Source of the DNA: Leptasterias polaris
Taxonomy: Eukaryota > Echinodermata > Asteroidea > Forcipulatida > Asteriidae
Direction of reading: 5' to 3'
DNA: 64,000 nucleotides
Assembly (NCBI GenBank): GCA_037783415.1
Contig: JAZGTN010000170.1
Location: forward strand, 1,407,501 to 1,471,500
Under the pieces are notes generated by a model. That model was not told the DNA's origin. It saw nothing but the letters and a program-made list of their open reading frames with translations, and searched no databases. Of the stretch, positions 46,791 through 56,980 are shown piece by piece (positions within the stretch are counted from its first letter, which is position 1; every line of letters begins with the position of its first letter). A program made the position numbers and the translations under genes.

Positions 46791-46967
46791 AAGCTTATGG
46801 TTGTTGTTTTTTCCCCCAAGACTTGATGGGCAACATTTTCAAAGTTAACGCCAAAATCGTTTGACCTCTACGTACCGGAATGTCAAAGTTTGCCAAATTT
46901 GTTCCTTTCTTGAAGTATAATAGGCCTAGGGCCTATGTTCAATATATTGCAATATTGTACTGCATGA

Positions 46968-47830
46968 TTAAATGTCAGTTAAAATCTATCATAATATCTG
47001 ACCGTCAACTGTTTCTTCCTCCTACCCATTCCCTGGATTGCGCTGTACCGATTCCTATGCACGAAAGAGGCAGAGATAGTGTTACAATAGCCTAATAAAA
47101 ATTGTAGCTAAATAATGAACAAAAACTCAATAGGCTGTGCAGCCCTGTTTCCGCCCACGCTCTACCACTAGTACCATTGCCATGGTAGTGTCATTTGACG
47201 ATGGGATCGGGACATTTCTCATTCGGGAATATCCCGGCTGTGTCGCAACACTATGCAAGTATTTTAAAGTTGCATGGCCCGATTTTTAGTAGACTTGATT
47301 TCAAGTCTGAGATCGCGGTTATTTCTCTGCATCAGCCACACAAAATTTCCCCCGCAGAATGGCTATCACGCGGTCTCAGCTCGCAATCTCAGACTTGACC
47401 CCCTTGTGTATACGGGTATTCATTTATTCACAACTGACATTTACATAACAACACTATGCCAGAGAGATGGCCAATCAGGAGGCCACAAAACTCCTGTTGG
47501 TTGCGTCTATTCCCAATAGGTTATAATTACTTCAGCATTTTCTGTAAAATCGATTGAGTCATTGTTTTTTTTTTTTATAGTGCTTTGTACGTATGCTATT
47601 TCTAATTTATACATAAAATAAGAGTGTTCCGTCCACTTTTGGACTAATTCGCCATAGGGTGTGTACAAACCGAAAAACAATGTTCCCAAGTCTGTGATCG
47701 TAGGTTAAAGACGGAGGTTAATCCACAAGAAGGCGCTATTTCAGGCAATTATGTATTGGGCTATCAGGTAGACTAAAAACCACGAGCACAGACTTGGAAC
47801 CAAGTCTAGATTTTTAGGTGTTCGAGCTTC
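46968..47830 (+). repeat. Partial duplication unit C
   Basis: 46968-47289 repeats the tail of units A and B ('ctgtttcttcctcctacccattccctgg', 'aggctgtgcagccctgtttccgcccacgct', 'gggaatatcccggctgtg'). It is interrupted by the TAGACTTG element at 47290-47808 and resumes with gatttttaggtgttc. Confidence 0.75.
47290..47808. mobile_element. TAGACTTG-family element, copy 3, with 9-bp target duplication
   Basis: Ends are TAGACTTG and CAAGTCTA. The 9 bases gatttttag flank both sides (47281-47289 and 47809-47817). The matching place in unit B reads cccgatttttaggtgttc with no insertion, and unit A has a similar uninterrupted site. A further ~300-bp sequence interrupts the element at about 47392-47692; copy 1 lacks it. 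Confidence 0.88.
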
Positions 47831-48584
47831 AGGCGACACCAACAGTTTGCCTTTGTTTTTTTTCTAAAAAAAACAAAACATTTTTCGGGATTATCTACAG
47901 CATAGGCCTAAGTCAAGATTTAAATTGAATTGAACATTGATACGCGTCAGATATTTGAACCCTAGATGACACAAACTTGATGATTCAAGACATTGATTGA
48001 TAACATAAAATGTCGTCAACAATTTGTTCAATCATAATTTGAAGACATCTTTCATGAACACCTTGTTTTGTTGATTAACAAAAACTGAATCTCTTATTAG
48101 GTGTTCGTGCAAGTATGAGTGTGCACGAACACCTCTTGTTTTTGTTCTGTTTTTAGGTGTTCGGCTAACGGCTGAGAGCCTATCATGATGTTGTAGGCCT
48201 ACTGTTTGTTTTTTCACTTCATTGAACCTTCTTTCGCAATTTTCGCAAGAAGTATTAATGGTCGCAGAGAAATCGAAACTTTAAACCATAAAAGATAATT
48301 AAAAATGTCAAAATATCTTATCTTATTCATCTCTTAAAAACTACTCATCATTTTTGTATCAAGCTGTAGAATGTTGAGCCTGCTAAAACTTTTGCACAGT
48401 GATGACAAAATTTTGACCTTTACATCTGGTTAGAATCAGACGATCAAGTGAACCTATTGACCCACTCATTGACAACGCACGATAGTGTATTAACACACGC
48501 TAAGCCTGTACGTACCTTGCACGCGTGCACGGGTTTAGCTTACCCCCTCATTACTTTATTTTACCTTGTCCTTCTCGTTTACAG
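47831..48584. other. Gene-free stretch with a hairpin
   Basis: A 13-bp perfect stem aggtgttcgtgca (48099-48111) with its complement (48122-48134) encloses a 10-base loop. Nothing else was recognised. Confidence 0.55.
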
Positions 48585-49098
48585 ATTTTCCTGTATTTTT
48601 GCCTGTCTGTTTTATCGATCGATTTACAGACACAGGCACAGCCAGGCCAAGAATTGGAACCTGTTGGTAAGTGTGCTGCAAATCCACAGAAAGCCACGCC
48701 CCACGTTTTGCAGTTTTTATCCTTTCAGGTTTACACGAGCACAAGTAAACAAAAACGATGAATATTGTGTCTCTGCAAGGGAAACTGAAAAAGATAAAAT
48801 TTAAATATCGTGATAACACAGATGTTTAAGTATAGGTTGCCCCTTTTCTCAGATAATTTATCTTCCTTGTCCTTACATGAAAGTGGATGATAACATTGTT
48901 CTTAATAAACTGTTTTGTTTCAAAAAGAAAACCTGAGACAGATTAATTAGTCTACAATGGCAACTGGTAGGCTTAAATAATGTTGTTAACTCTAGAAATC
49001 CAAAGTTAACTTTGTCATGTTTTGGTTTCCTAGTTCCAGAAAGATCTGATCGTCTGTACACGGATCTTCTGACAAAGGATCTATTCAAGAAAGAGCTG
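48585..49098 (+). other. Two candidate 5' exons of the SNTX/FN3/GTPase gene
   Basis: 48585-48666 follows a strong acceptor (ttgtccttctcgtttacag) and ends at ttg/gtaagt. 49034-49098 follows ttggtttcctag and ends at ctg/gtaagt. Joined, one frame stays open: a hydrophobic stretch, then VVPERSDRLYTDLLTKDL...KKEL. On joining the acceptor at 49620-49621 that frame meets TGA at 49634, which overlaps the ATG of the large ORF. They therefore look like 5' leader exons with an upstream ORF, or a separate small product. No start codon for that frame was identified. Confidence 0.4.
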
Positions 49099-49635
49099 GT
49101 AAGTTCAAAATTCAAGTTGAGAAGGAAGCTGAGTTCTGACGGCTTCAAAGTGTTGAACGTTATCTTTTTATATCAAAGAGGCCAACGAACCCATTACACG
49201 TTTTGCATGTGCGCAGACTCACAACGGATTGTCTAGGGTTGATCGTTTTCGTACTTCTGAGCATGTTCATATTTTCAGGAACGCGTCCCCAAAAGACCAA
49301 CACTTTATTACAAAAAACGTTGGGCGACATCACAATCATTGATAGAATACACAACAGTGGTTATGCGTTGTTGAACAATAACTTTTAAATGACTAATTGT
49401 TTCTGTCCATCACTGTCAGTGATCAGAGTGGCAATGTGTAACCTTTGGATTTGTTGTATTCGATTTAAAATGCCAGTAAAATATTTGAAAACAATTATTA
49501 TGTTGCACCGGTGACTCAATTTGTATTATGTTAACAGTAATTAACTTGGATGAAATTGGCATATTTGAAAATTAAACTTATTGGTTTTATTTTTTAATTT
49601 GTTATTGACTCAATTGTGCAGGCTGGTGCATCGTG

Positions 49636-52600
49636 ATGGAGGAACCACTATTAGGCACACTAGAGTTACCAACTCTGGGTAGATCAATGCACGTAGGCAC
49701 GTTATACGATCTACGTAATGACGAGGCTATTAGCACAGGTACAACGCTCAGTAAAAAAGAAAACGCAGGAGATCAACTGAAAGTGGTGGAGCAGAAAGGA
49801 CTCAAGCTCAACATAATTTGGTCAGATTCGTTCGATGACAAATCAGTGGCTCTAGGTCTTGATGCTTCCCTTAAGGCTAGTGTTTTGGGGGGATTAGTTA
49901 AGGCTGAGGCGGGTGCAAAATATCTGCATGACCGACAGCCCCTAGACAGTCGGTGTCGCCTCACTCTTCACGTCAAAACAAGCAAAACGTTTGAATATCT
50001 GACGCAGGAAGTACTAGAAGCAAGCCTGAAAGGCAAAACCCCTGAAGTATTTGCACAAAATGGTAGGGCCACTCATGTGGTGAAGTCGATTTTGTATGGG
50101 TCAAACACCTTTATCGTTCTTGATTACTGTGGAGGTGACAAAAATGAGAATGCTAAAAACGTCCTAACTGACCTAGTGGACAAAATTGCAGCTAATATCA
50201 AAGAAGGAGACGATATACCTGATGGTTGGGACCATCACGTACGGTGGAAGGTTTATAGTGACTTGCCCCTTGAACGCAACCCGGTAGATGTCGAAGGTGT
50301 TGTTCAATTTTTGACAGCATTTCCTGAAATGTCTGAATCGAAAGCCATTCCGATTAAAGTCCATTTATATCCACTAGGCAAGATAGATCCTAGATCTGCT
50401 CGGGTTTGTAGCGCAGTAAGTGACAGTCTCCCTGCACAGGCTCAGACTTTCCTTGAAGGTATAGAGGGTTGTTTGATCAGAACCCGAGAGATGGCGAACG
50501 ACCCAATGTCCAAAAATTTCCCCCAGTTGAAAGACAAATTTGAGTTCTTCATACGTCTGCTGACCGAGTACAAATCGAGTTACAAGAAAGAGCTAGCACG
50601 CGTACTGCCCCTTATCCGGAGTGGTAGTGATGGTGAGGGAAGCATCAAGGACATGTTCCGGGATGTTGATTCGTCACAATTCAGCCTGACGTCACTCAAT
50701 ACTTGGGTACAAAGTAAGCGCAAAGAGTTGAGTGCTGTCAATCTTTACGTCAAGTTTCTCCCAGACGTAGAAATCGTGAAATCTCGTGAGAATTTAGACG
50801 ATATTCTCATGGATCCGAGTATCGAGAACGTGGTTTGCTTTACTTTCCGACTGAAGGGGAGAGAAGAAGGTTACTTGAGGGCGCTGTCCGAGTACATCGC
50901 AGAGAGAAAAAATGGTAGTTACGAAGATATCCAATGGTATGACGATACCTCCGTGTTAAAAAATATGAGGACCACAGCAAAACTCTTTGCTGATTTCTTT
51001 AAAAGCAACAAAGAAGAAGACCGCACCAAGTTCATTTTGACTGGATTTGTACACGCCATCTCCGGATCTTCTGAAGGAAACAGTGGTAGCATTGGCGGAA
51101 CAGTGAATCTATTTGAGGAAGGCATGTTGACCCAAGAGGACTTTCAACCACCGAGTAAGCCTTTGAAACCACAATGTGAAGTCATTGACCAATACTCAAT
51201 TAGACTGACATGGACTGAACCCCAGTTTGGTATGAACAACGCTCAAAGGTACGCCGTCAAGTACAAAGTATTTCGTGGTCAAAATGAGCAAACAGGTGAA
51301 CCCCCAGGTGAACCCAAAGAGATGCAAACAAAGAGTCTGGAAACCTTAGTTACGATTGACAATCTTAAACCAAACCAATCCATACAGTTCCAAGTAAGTG
51401 CCGTATGCCCGGCAGGTGTTGGCCCCGAGAGTGAGCAAAGTGCTGTGGCAACAACACTGTCAGCAAAGTCACCTGAAAAACCCGAGTTCCGAAATGTGAG
51501 TGCATCCAGTGTTTTCCTGGAATGGAGACAGCCCGGTAAGATGGGGAAAGATGAAATTATTGAAAGCTACATCATCCAATTGATGGAAGCGGGGGTCTTG
51601 AGCAAGGAAATCGATATTAATTCGTCCAAGAAGGAGTTCAAGATTAAGAGTCTGGAGGCAAATACTACCTACACATTTCAGGTAGTTGCCTTGTACGAGT
51701 CAGGCATAAAGAGTCCACCCAGTACCATTAGCGATCTTTGTACAACACTTCCAGCAAGCCAGCCAGGAAAACCTGCAGTAGGTAACATCAAATCATCTAG
51801 TGTTGGTATCACCTGGACCGATCCTGCCATTGTAGGACTGGGCGTAGAGCTAAGTGACTACTTCATACAATACCACAAAGTGACCAGTCGCAAGCAGTCT
51901 ACCAAATCTGAAGATGGTGCGTGGGAGAAGATTGTGTTGAAGGAGAAAGGAGCCAGCCCATGTTTGATATCCGACTTGGAGCCAAATACGACCTACGTGG
52001 CCAGGGTGACAATAGTTTGCAGAGTGAAGAAGGGTAAGGAGCCCTCGATGATACCTAGTGTCATTAGTACACCTTTCACCACGCTTCCTGCTGGCCCACC
52101 AATTGGTTTAAAAGCCCGGCAGATATCAGCATCACAAATCGAAATTGAGTGGACAAAGCCTACTGTCGTTGGTACTGAAGTGGAGCACTACAATGTTGAA
52201 TACAGCAGCGATGACGACTCCGGAGTGGTAAAAAACAAGACCGACGATTCTTCCTGCAATTTTGTTATCAAGGGAGTCAAATCCGAAACGCGCTACGATA
52301 TCAAAGTTATTGGATTTTGCGGGAAGGCAGGGGCGGGTGAAGTAAGCAAGGTGGAGTTTACAACCCGCAAACTCATCAAGAAAGAAGTAATTAGTTACTC
52401 AAAAATACTTCAACCTGGTGACCCAGAAACCGGAAAACCAACAATTTTCAAGTTGCCTCTTGATAAGGTGTGTGAGAAGCCCCAGAGTCGTAGTTACAGC
52501 TTTGGTAAAGGATCCAACGTTAACAGACAGCACAAAGTGATTATGCTTGTTGGCGTCACTGGTTCGGGAAAGAGCACCCTAATCAATGCCATGGTCAACG

Positions 52601-54051
52601 ACATCTTGGAAATAGAGTGGCACGATGAATACCGATTCAAAGTGGTTGACGTTGGTGAAGGAAACGGAGTATCGCAAGCTCATAGCCAGACCCAGGTTCT
52701 CACGTCGTATACCCTGGAGGACAAAAACCTTCGTTTACCTTATGATCTGACTATCATCGACACACCGGGCTTTGGTGATACTCGAGGTATTCAAAGAGAC
52801 AAAGCTATTTTTGAACAGATCCGTGAGTTTTTCTTAGACGCGGAGTCTCACGGTGTCGATCACATCGATGCTATTGGGTTTGTTGTGCAGGCTTCGCAGG
52901 CGCGGTTAACTCCAACCCAGCAGTATGTTTTCGATGCCATTTTGTCAGTGTTTGGAAAGGACATTGCTGAAAACATAATTCTACTTGTAACATTCGCAGA
53001 CGGAAAAGAACCACCTGTTATGGCTGCAGTGAAAAAAGCAAATATCCCTTACACAGGGAAGGTGTTTAAATTCAATAATTCGGCCCTCTTTGCTGAAGTG
53101 AGGCAACGAAATCATCATCAGGATGGCAATAAAACATCTAACAGAAAGGATCATGGTCAGTTTGATACCATGTTCTGGGACATGGGTTCAAAAAATTTAA
53201 AGGCATTCTTTCAAAATGTGCAGACTCTGGAAGCTCGAAGTCTCATCCTTACAAAAGAGGTGTTGGAGGAGAGAAAGCGTCTTGAGACTGCAGTCCAAGG
53301 TCTTCAGCCTCAGATCATGGTAGGAAACTGCAAATACGAATCTCTCAGAAGGGAGCAGCAGATGCTTGAGGAGCATGAAATGCAAATTGAAGCAAATAAA
53401 GACTTCAAGTTCAAGTTGAAGGTCCCCAAGAGTAGAAAAGTGGATATAACTGGAGAGTACATAACCAACTGCACCAAATGCCACTTCACTTGTCATTATC
53501 CTTGTTATATCGGAGAAGACGCCAAGAAAGCCGGTTGTGCAGCCATGCAAGACGGAGTCTGTACTGTGTGTCCGGGGAAGTGCTCATGGGATGTTCATTT
53601 CAATCAGCAGTACAGGTTCGAATACTACGAAGAGGAAGAAGATAAGACGTACGAAGAGATTGAGGCGAGATACAGAGATGCATCAGGAAAGAAATTGACG
53701 GTTCAGCAAGTCATACAAAAACACCTAGAAAGTTTGAAAACGGTCCGAATGGCCGTATTTGCGTTAATAGACGAAGCGCATAAAAGCGTCACACGCTTGG
53801 AAGAGATCGCATTGAAGCCAAACCCCCTCAGCACTGTTGAGTACATCGACCTTCTGATTGAAGCTGAGAAAAGCTCTGGTAAACCAGGCTGGCAGGACCG
53901 AGTCATTGGTTTAGAAGATGTGCGAAAAGAGGCAGATATCATCGGGAAAGTGAGGCATGCAAATTATGATCCGTTCGAACAAATGGAAGCCAACATTTCA
54001 GGCAAAGACAAGAAGAAAAAGGGATCATGGTGGTCCTCTTTGTTTAAGTAG
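49636..54051 (+). CDS. Stonustoxin-type N-terminus / thioredoxin-like / 4x fibronectin III / AIG1-septin-like GTPase protein
   Basis: One uninterrupted exon codes 1,471 residues from ATG 49636 (context gtgATGg), just after a splice acceptor at 49620-49621. Approximate parts: SNTX/verrucotoxin-type N-terminal (MACPF-related) region and helical stretch 1-350; thioredoxin-like fold 360-480; fibronectin III domains 505-602, 611-702, 706-815 and 819-910; GTPase 965-1200 with G1 GVTGSGKST (973-981), G3 DTPGFGD (1042-1048) and a TFAD sequence (1119-1122) at the G4 position; coiled-coil 1208-1265; Cys-rich segment 1278-1320; basic Lys-rich C-terminus ending with aromatic residues. No signal peptide, no membrane segment. 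In fish, the SNTX region belongs to pore-forming proteins; GTPase-bearing relatives elsewhere are uncharacterised and thought to be intracellular. Role in defence is inference; no toxicity is implied. Confidence 0.88.
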   Translation: MEEPLLGTLELPTLGRSMHVGTLYDLRNDEAISTGTTLSKKENAGDQLKVVEQKGLKLNIIWSDSFDDKSVALGLDASLKASVLGGLVKAEAGAKYLHDRQPLDSRCRLTLHVKTSKTFEYLTQEVLEASLKGKTPEVFAQNGRATHVVKSILYGSNTFIVLDYCGGDKNENAKNVLTDLVDKIAANIKEGDDIPDGWDHHVRWKVYSDLPLERNPVDVEGVVQFLTAFPEMSESKAIPIKVHLYPLGKIDPRSARVCSAVSDSLPAQAQTFLEGIEGCLIRTREMANDPMSKNFPQLKDKFEFFIRLLTEYKSSYKKELARVLPLIRSGSDGEGSIKDMFRDVDSSQFSLTSLNTWVQSKRKELSAVNLYVKFLPDVEIVKSRENLDDILMDPSIENVVCFTFRLKGREEGYLRALSEYIAERKNGSYEDIQWYDDTSVLKNMRTTAKLFADFFKSNKEEDRTKFILTGFVHAISGSSEGNSGSIGGTVNLFEEGMLTQEDFQPPSKPLKPQCEVIDQYSIRLTWTEPQFGMNNAQRYAVKYKVFRGQNEQTGEPPGEPKEMQTKSLETLVTIDNLKPNQSIQFQVSAVCPAGVGPESEQSAVATTLSAKSPEKPEFRNVSASSVFLEWRQPGKMGKDEIIESYIIQLMEAGVLSKEIDINSSKKEFKIKSLEANTTYTFQVVALYESGIKSPPSTISDLCTTLPASQPGKPAVGNIKSSSVGITWTDPAIVGLGVELSDYFIQYHKVTSRKQSTKSEDGAWEKIVLKEKGASPCLISDLEPNTTYVARVTIVCRVKKGKEPSMIPSVISTPFTTLPAGPPIGLKARQISASQIEIEWTKPTVVGTEVEHYNVEYSSDDDSGVVKNKTDDSSCNFVIKGVKSETRYDIKVIGFCGKAGAGEVSKVEFTTRKLIKKEVISYSKILQPGDPETGKPTIFKLPLDKVCEKPQSRSYSFGKGSNVNRQHKVIMLVGVTGSGKSTLINAMVNDILEIEWHDEYRFKVVDVGEGNGVSQAHSQTQVLTSYTLEDKNLRLPYDLTIIDTPGFGDTRGIQRDKAIFEQIREFFLDAESHGVDHIDAIGFVVQASQARLTPTQQYVFDAILSVFGKDIAENIILLVTFADGKEPPVMAAVKKANIPYTGKVFKFNNSALFAEVRQRNHHQDGNKTSNRKDHGQFDTMFWDMGSKNLKAFFQNVQTLEARSLILTKEVLEERKRLETAVQGLQPQIMVGNCKYESLRREQQMLEEHEMQIEANKDFKFKLKVPKSRKVDITGEYITNCTKCHFTCHYPCYIGEDAKKAGCAAMQDGVCTVCPGKCSWDVHFNQQYRFEYYEEEEDKTYEEIEARYRDASGKKLTVQQVIQKHLESLKTVRMAVFALIDEAHKSVTRLEEIALKPNPLSTVEYIDLLIEAEKSSGKPGWQDRVIGLEDVRKEADIIGKVRHANYDPFEQMEANISGKDKKKKGSWWSSLFK

Positions 54052-54607
54052 AAACACAAGCCTTAATTTCTGTGTTTCCGTGAGAACAATGAAGAGACGA
54101 CTATTGTTTGTCGTAGTACGAACGACATCTAACTGGGGTGCATGTGTTCCATTGATTACATATTCAAGACTCCGTGTATAGACTGCGTTTGAAGTGACGT
54201 CTTAGATTGATGATTGTGCATCTTCTTCCTGTCTTTTCTGATTTGCATCAATGACGGAAGCGAAGAAACTTTATGTTCGAAGCATGTTTTTGACATTTTA
54301 ATTAACATTTTTCAACCTATAATATGATGTCCTGGGTTCTGTAAAGATTCTTCATGGCAACACTACAGCTATACTAATTTTAACCTATCAGAATATTTAT
54401 TGCGTCACGAGAGGACTTGTTGTATAGTTGTGGCTGCCGTGGTCGTTTCCCCCCGAAATTTCAAAGGTTTCAATGTTTACATCGTCATGGCTTTTCTCCG
54501 GATACTCCTGATACATTAGTTACAAATTTATGCATTTATTTAAGGAGCATACTGTCTTCAAACCTGTCAATTTTATTCTGTTTGTCTTTAATTCTTAACA
54601 TTTTTGC

Positions 54608-54613
54608 AATAAA
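54608..54613 (+). promoter_or_regulatory. Poly(A) signal of the GTPase gene
   Basis: First AATAAA after the stop codon at 54051, giving a 3' UTR of about 570 nt. Confidence 0.6.
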
Positions 54614-55249
54614 ACACATTCCGATCTACCCTTGAAAATACAACCAGGGGAGTATAATATGGTCCACCATTTTGTGGAGTCAAAAATTTGGTTCGACAAA
54701 ATAGAGGACCGTGTTCTCTCATGAAATCACACAAAAGCCGCTCAATTTCAAGAGATAAATTATGTGAATCGTTATATTCTACTTTAAAAATATCTTTCCA
54801 ACTATTTATTTCATAACAAACGCATTTTATATTTAAAAGCGCCCAGATCAGAAGGCAGTGTGCCCCTTTAATGTCACAAAGTGTCGCTGTAGAACTCGTA
54901 AGAAGTGTAAATAGTCCTATGATTCATGATACGACAGTGTGTGTAAACTTGTGTATGTATATTCGCACGTTGTCAATTTCATCGCTAATGTGTTTATGCG
55001 TTTTAGAAGCCTAAAGGTGTAAAGTTAGTGCTATTGTTAAATTCGTTAGGTGTCAACTAGGCTTATCGTAAACAAATAAAATAAAAAATAAATAAAAATA
55101 ATACCGAATGCCCTGTTAATATTAATTGATTACCAAGTTAACCTTTATTTTAGCAAGACTGAAAGCACCACCACCGGACGATGGACACACATGTGTTTGT
55201 GCTTGAAGTATTGCTCAATATAAAAATATAGAATAGAATGTATTGACAG
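54614..55249. other. Intergenic stretch with a 'ccgccattttgtgg' repeat end
   Basis: 54655-54720 (ggtccaccattttgtggagtcaaaaatttgg...) resembles sequences at 62006-62040 and 62345-62365, suggesting a dispersed element. Otherwise AT-rich, with an A/T-rich run at 55073-55105. Confidence 0.45.
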
Positions 55250-56110
55250 ATCAGTTCCCAAACTAGTCATTTTGTAACAAATTATCGTATCATAATGTCT
55301 ATTGGTCCTAGAATAGTATCGTCTATGGCTTACTATTGTTTAAGTATTTAAAAATCTTATGCTTCAAATAAGTTTGTGCCCTTCGTGTAAGTTTATGCTT
55401 TAAATGTAAATGTTCTTATCACTTCATTGTTCTAAGTCAAATCACCCTAATTCATATTACCTACTGGGATGAAGCTGATAAACTGGACGGGCTTCTTTTA
55501 AAACAGTTTGCTTATCAATTACATTTTATTTCATGGCACTACAATTAGCTGAACATGTCAACGCTCTTCTAAGGTTGTATAAAACGGTTTGTTCCTTTTT
55601 CATCAACTAAAGCTTTCTTTGAAAAGCTACCCTGTTTATAAAAAAGTGCCTCGTATAATTATTTTCTTCGTGTTTATGCTCATTACAAAAATAAATGCAA
55701 TTGTTATTATTCCTTCTAAGGTATGTCCATGCTAAATGGTTATCCTTATTGCTCTTGTAGAACGCCTTGATTTGATATAAAGAAGTTGTAATTAATTACA
55801 ATCATTTTATCTACACAAACAAACTGATGTAACCAGAATTATGTCCTTGTAATAGTGATTTAAACAGATAAACAGTACGCTACGACAGTATTTTTTAGTC
55901 ATGTTAGTATGTTAACTATATATTCATTATTTAGTGGTGTATTACCTGCAAAGATTATTTTGTGTGCGAGTACATTAAGGTTGGCCGTTATGGGAGAAAA
56001 ACAGTTTATCCTCCCACATAGAGTCGGTGGCATAAAACGATGCGCTAAAATAGCGAAATATACCACCCAACGAAGGATATGCGTTTGTAATGCTTAATAC
56101 AAAACTATTA
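55250..56110. repeat. Tandem duplication, left copy
   Basis: It matches 56165-56980 in order: 'atagtatcgt.tatggcttactatt', 'ggacgggctt.ttttaaaacag', 'atttcatggcactacaattagctgaacatgtcaac', 'cc.cacat.gagt.g.tggc.taaaac.atgcgc'. Non-coding. Confidence 0.8.
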
Positions 56111-56164
56111 ATTGTTACTAGCATGAAAACAATTTAGTGACAGTTGAATTAATTGATTCACGAA

Positions 56165-56980
56165 GTAGTCATCTTGAAACAGATTTTCGTATCATGTGCT
56201 CATTGATCTTAAAATAGTATCGTAGATGGCTTACTATTGAACTAATTAATATATATGTAAATGTTTTTAAAGTGTTTATGCTTCTGATTAGTTTTTTGCC
56301 TTGCGTGTAAGCGCTTTGTAACCTTTGGAAAAGGCGCTCTATAAATACTCGATTATTATTATTATTAAATAAAAATTTACTTATCACTTAATTCATTGTG
56401 CTCAGTCAAATTGCCCAAATTCATATTACCTTCTGAAGGTCATAAACTGGACGGGCTTATTTTAAAACAGCTTGCTTATCAAATACATTTTATTTCATGG
56501 CACTACAATTAGCTGAACATGTCAACACAGTTTTAAGGTGGTATAAAACGGATTGCTCGTTTAAAAAAATTAAAATAAAAAATGCTTCGTATACCTTCTT
56601 TGTTTTTATGCTCATTACACAGTTATATGCAATTATTTTTTATTCCTGATAAAATGTCGATGCTAATGGTTATCGTTATTGCTCTTTTAGAACGCTTTGA
56701 TTCGATATACAGAAGTTGTGATTAATAATTATTCTATACTAACAAAATATTGTAACAAAAGATATGTCTTTGTAATGGTGATTTAAACAGATAATCAGCA
56801 TGTAAACAATGAATGCACATTATGCTCATTCATGTCAGTATGTTAACTATTCATTATTTAGTGCTGTACTATCTGTAAGGAATATTTTTGTTTGTGAGAG
56901 CAACATCAGTTATCCTGCCACATGGAGTTGATGGCGTAAAACAATGCGCACTACTAAAAATAGTGAAATGCATTCTTAAT
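56165..56980. repeat. Tandem duplication, right copy, with SINE tail inserted
   Basis: Diverged copy of 55250-56110. It carries at 56306-56368 a SINE-type 3' tail (gcgctttgtaacctttggaaaaggcgctctataaat plus ATT repeats) that the left copy lacks. Confidence 0.8.

Noticed and set aside
49633..49635. GTG as start of the large GTPase ORF
   Set aside because: Non-ATG starts are rare in animals, and the ATG at 49636 follows immediately in a good context.
53197..53550. 117-codon minus ORF inside the GTPase gene
   Set aside because: It is antisense to conserved GTPase C-terminal coding sequence and is a shadow.
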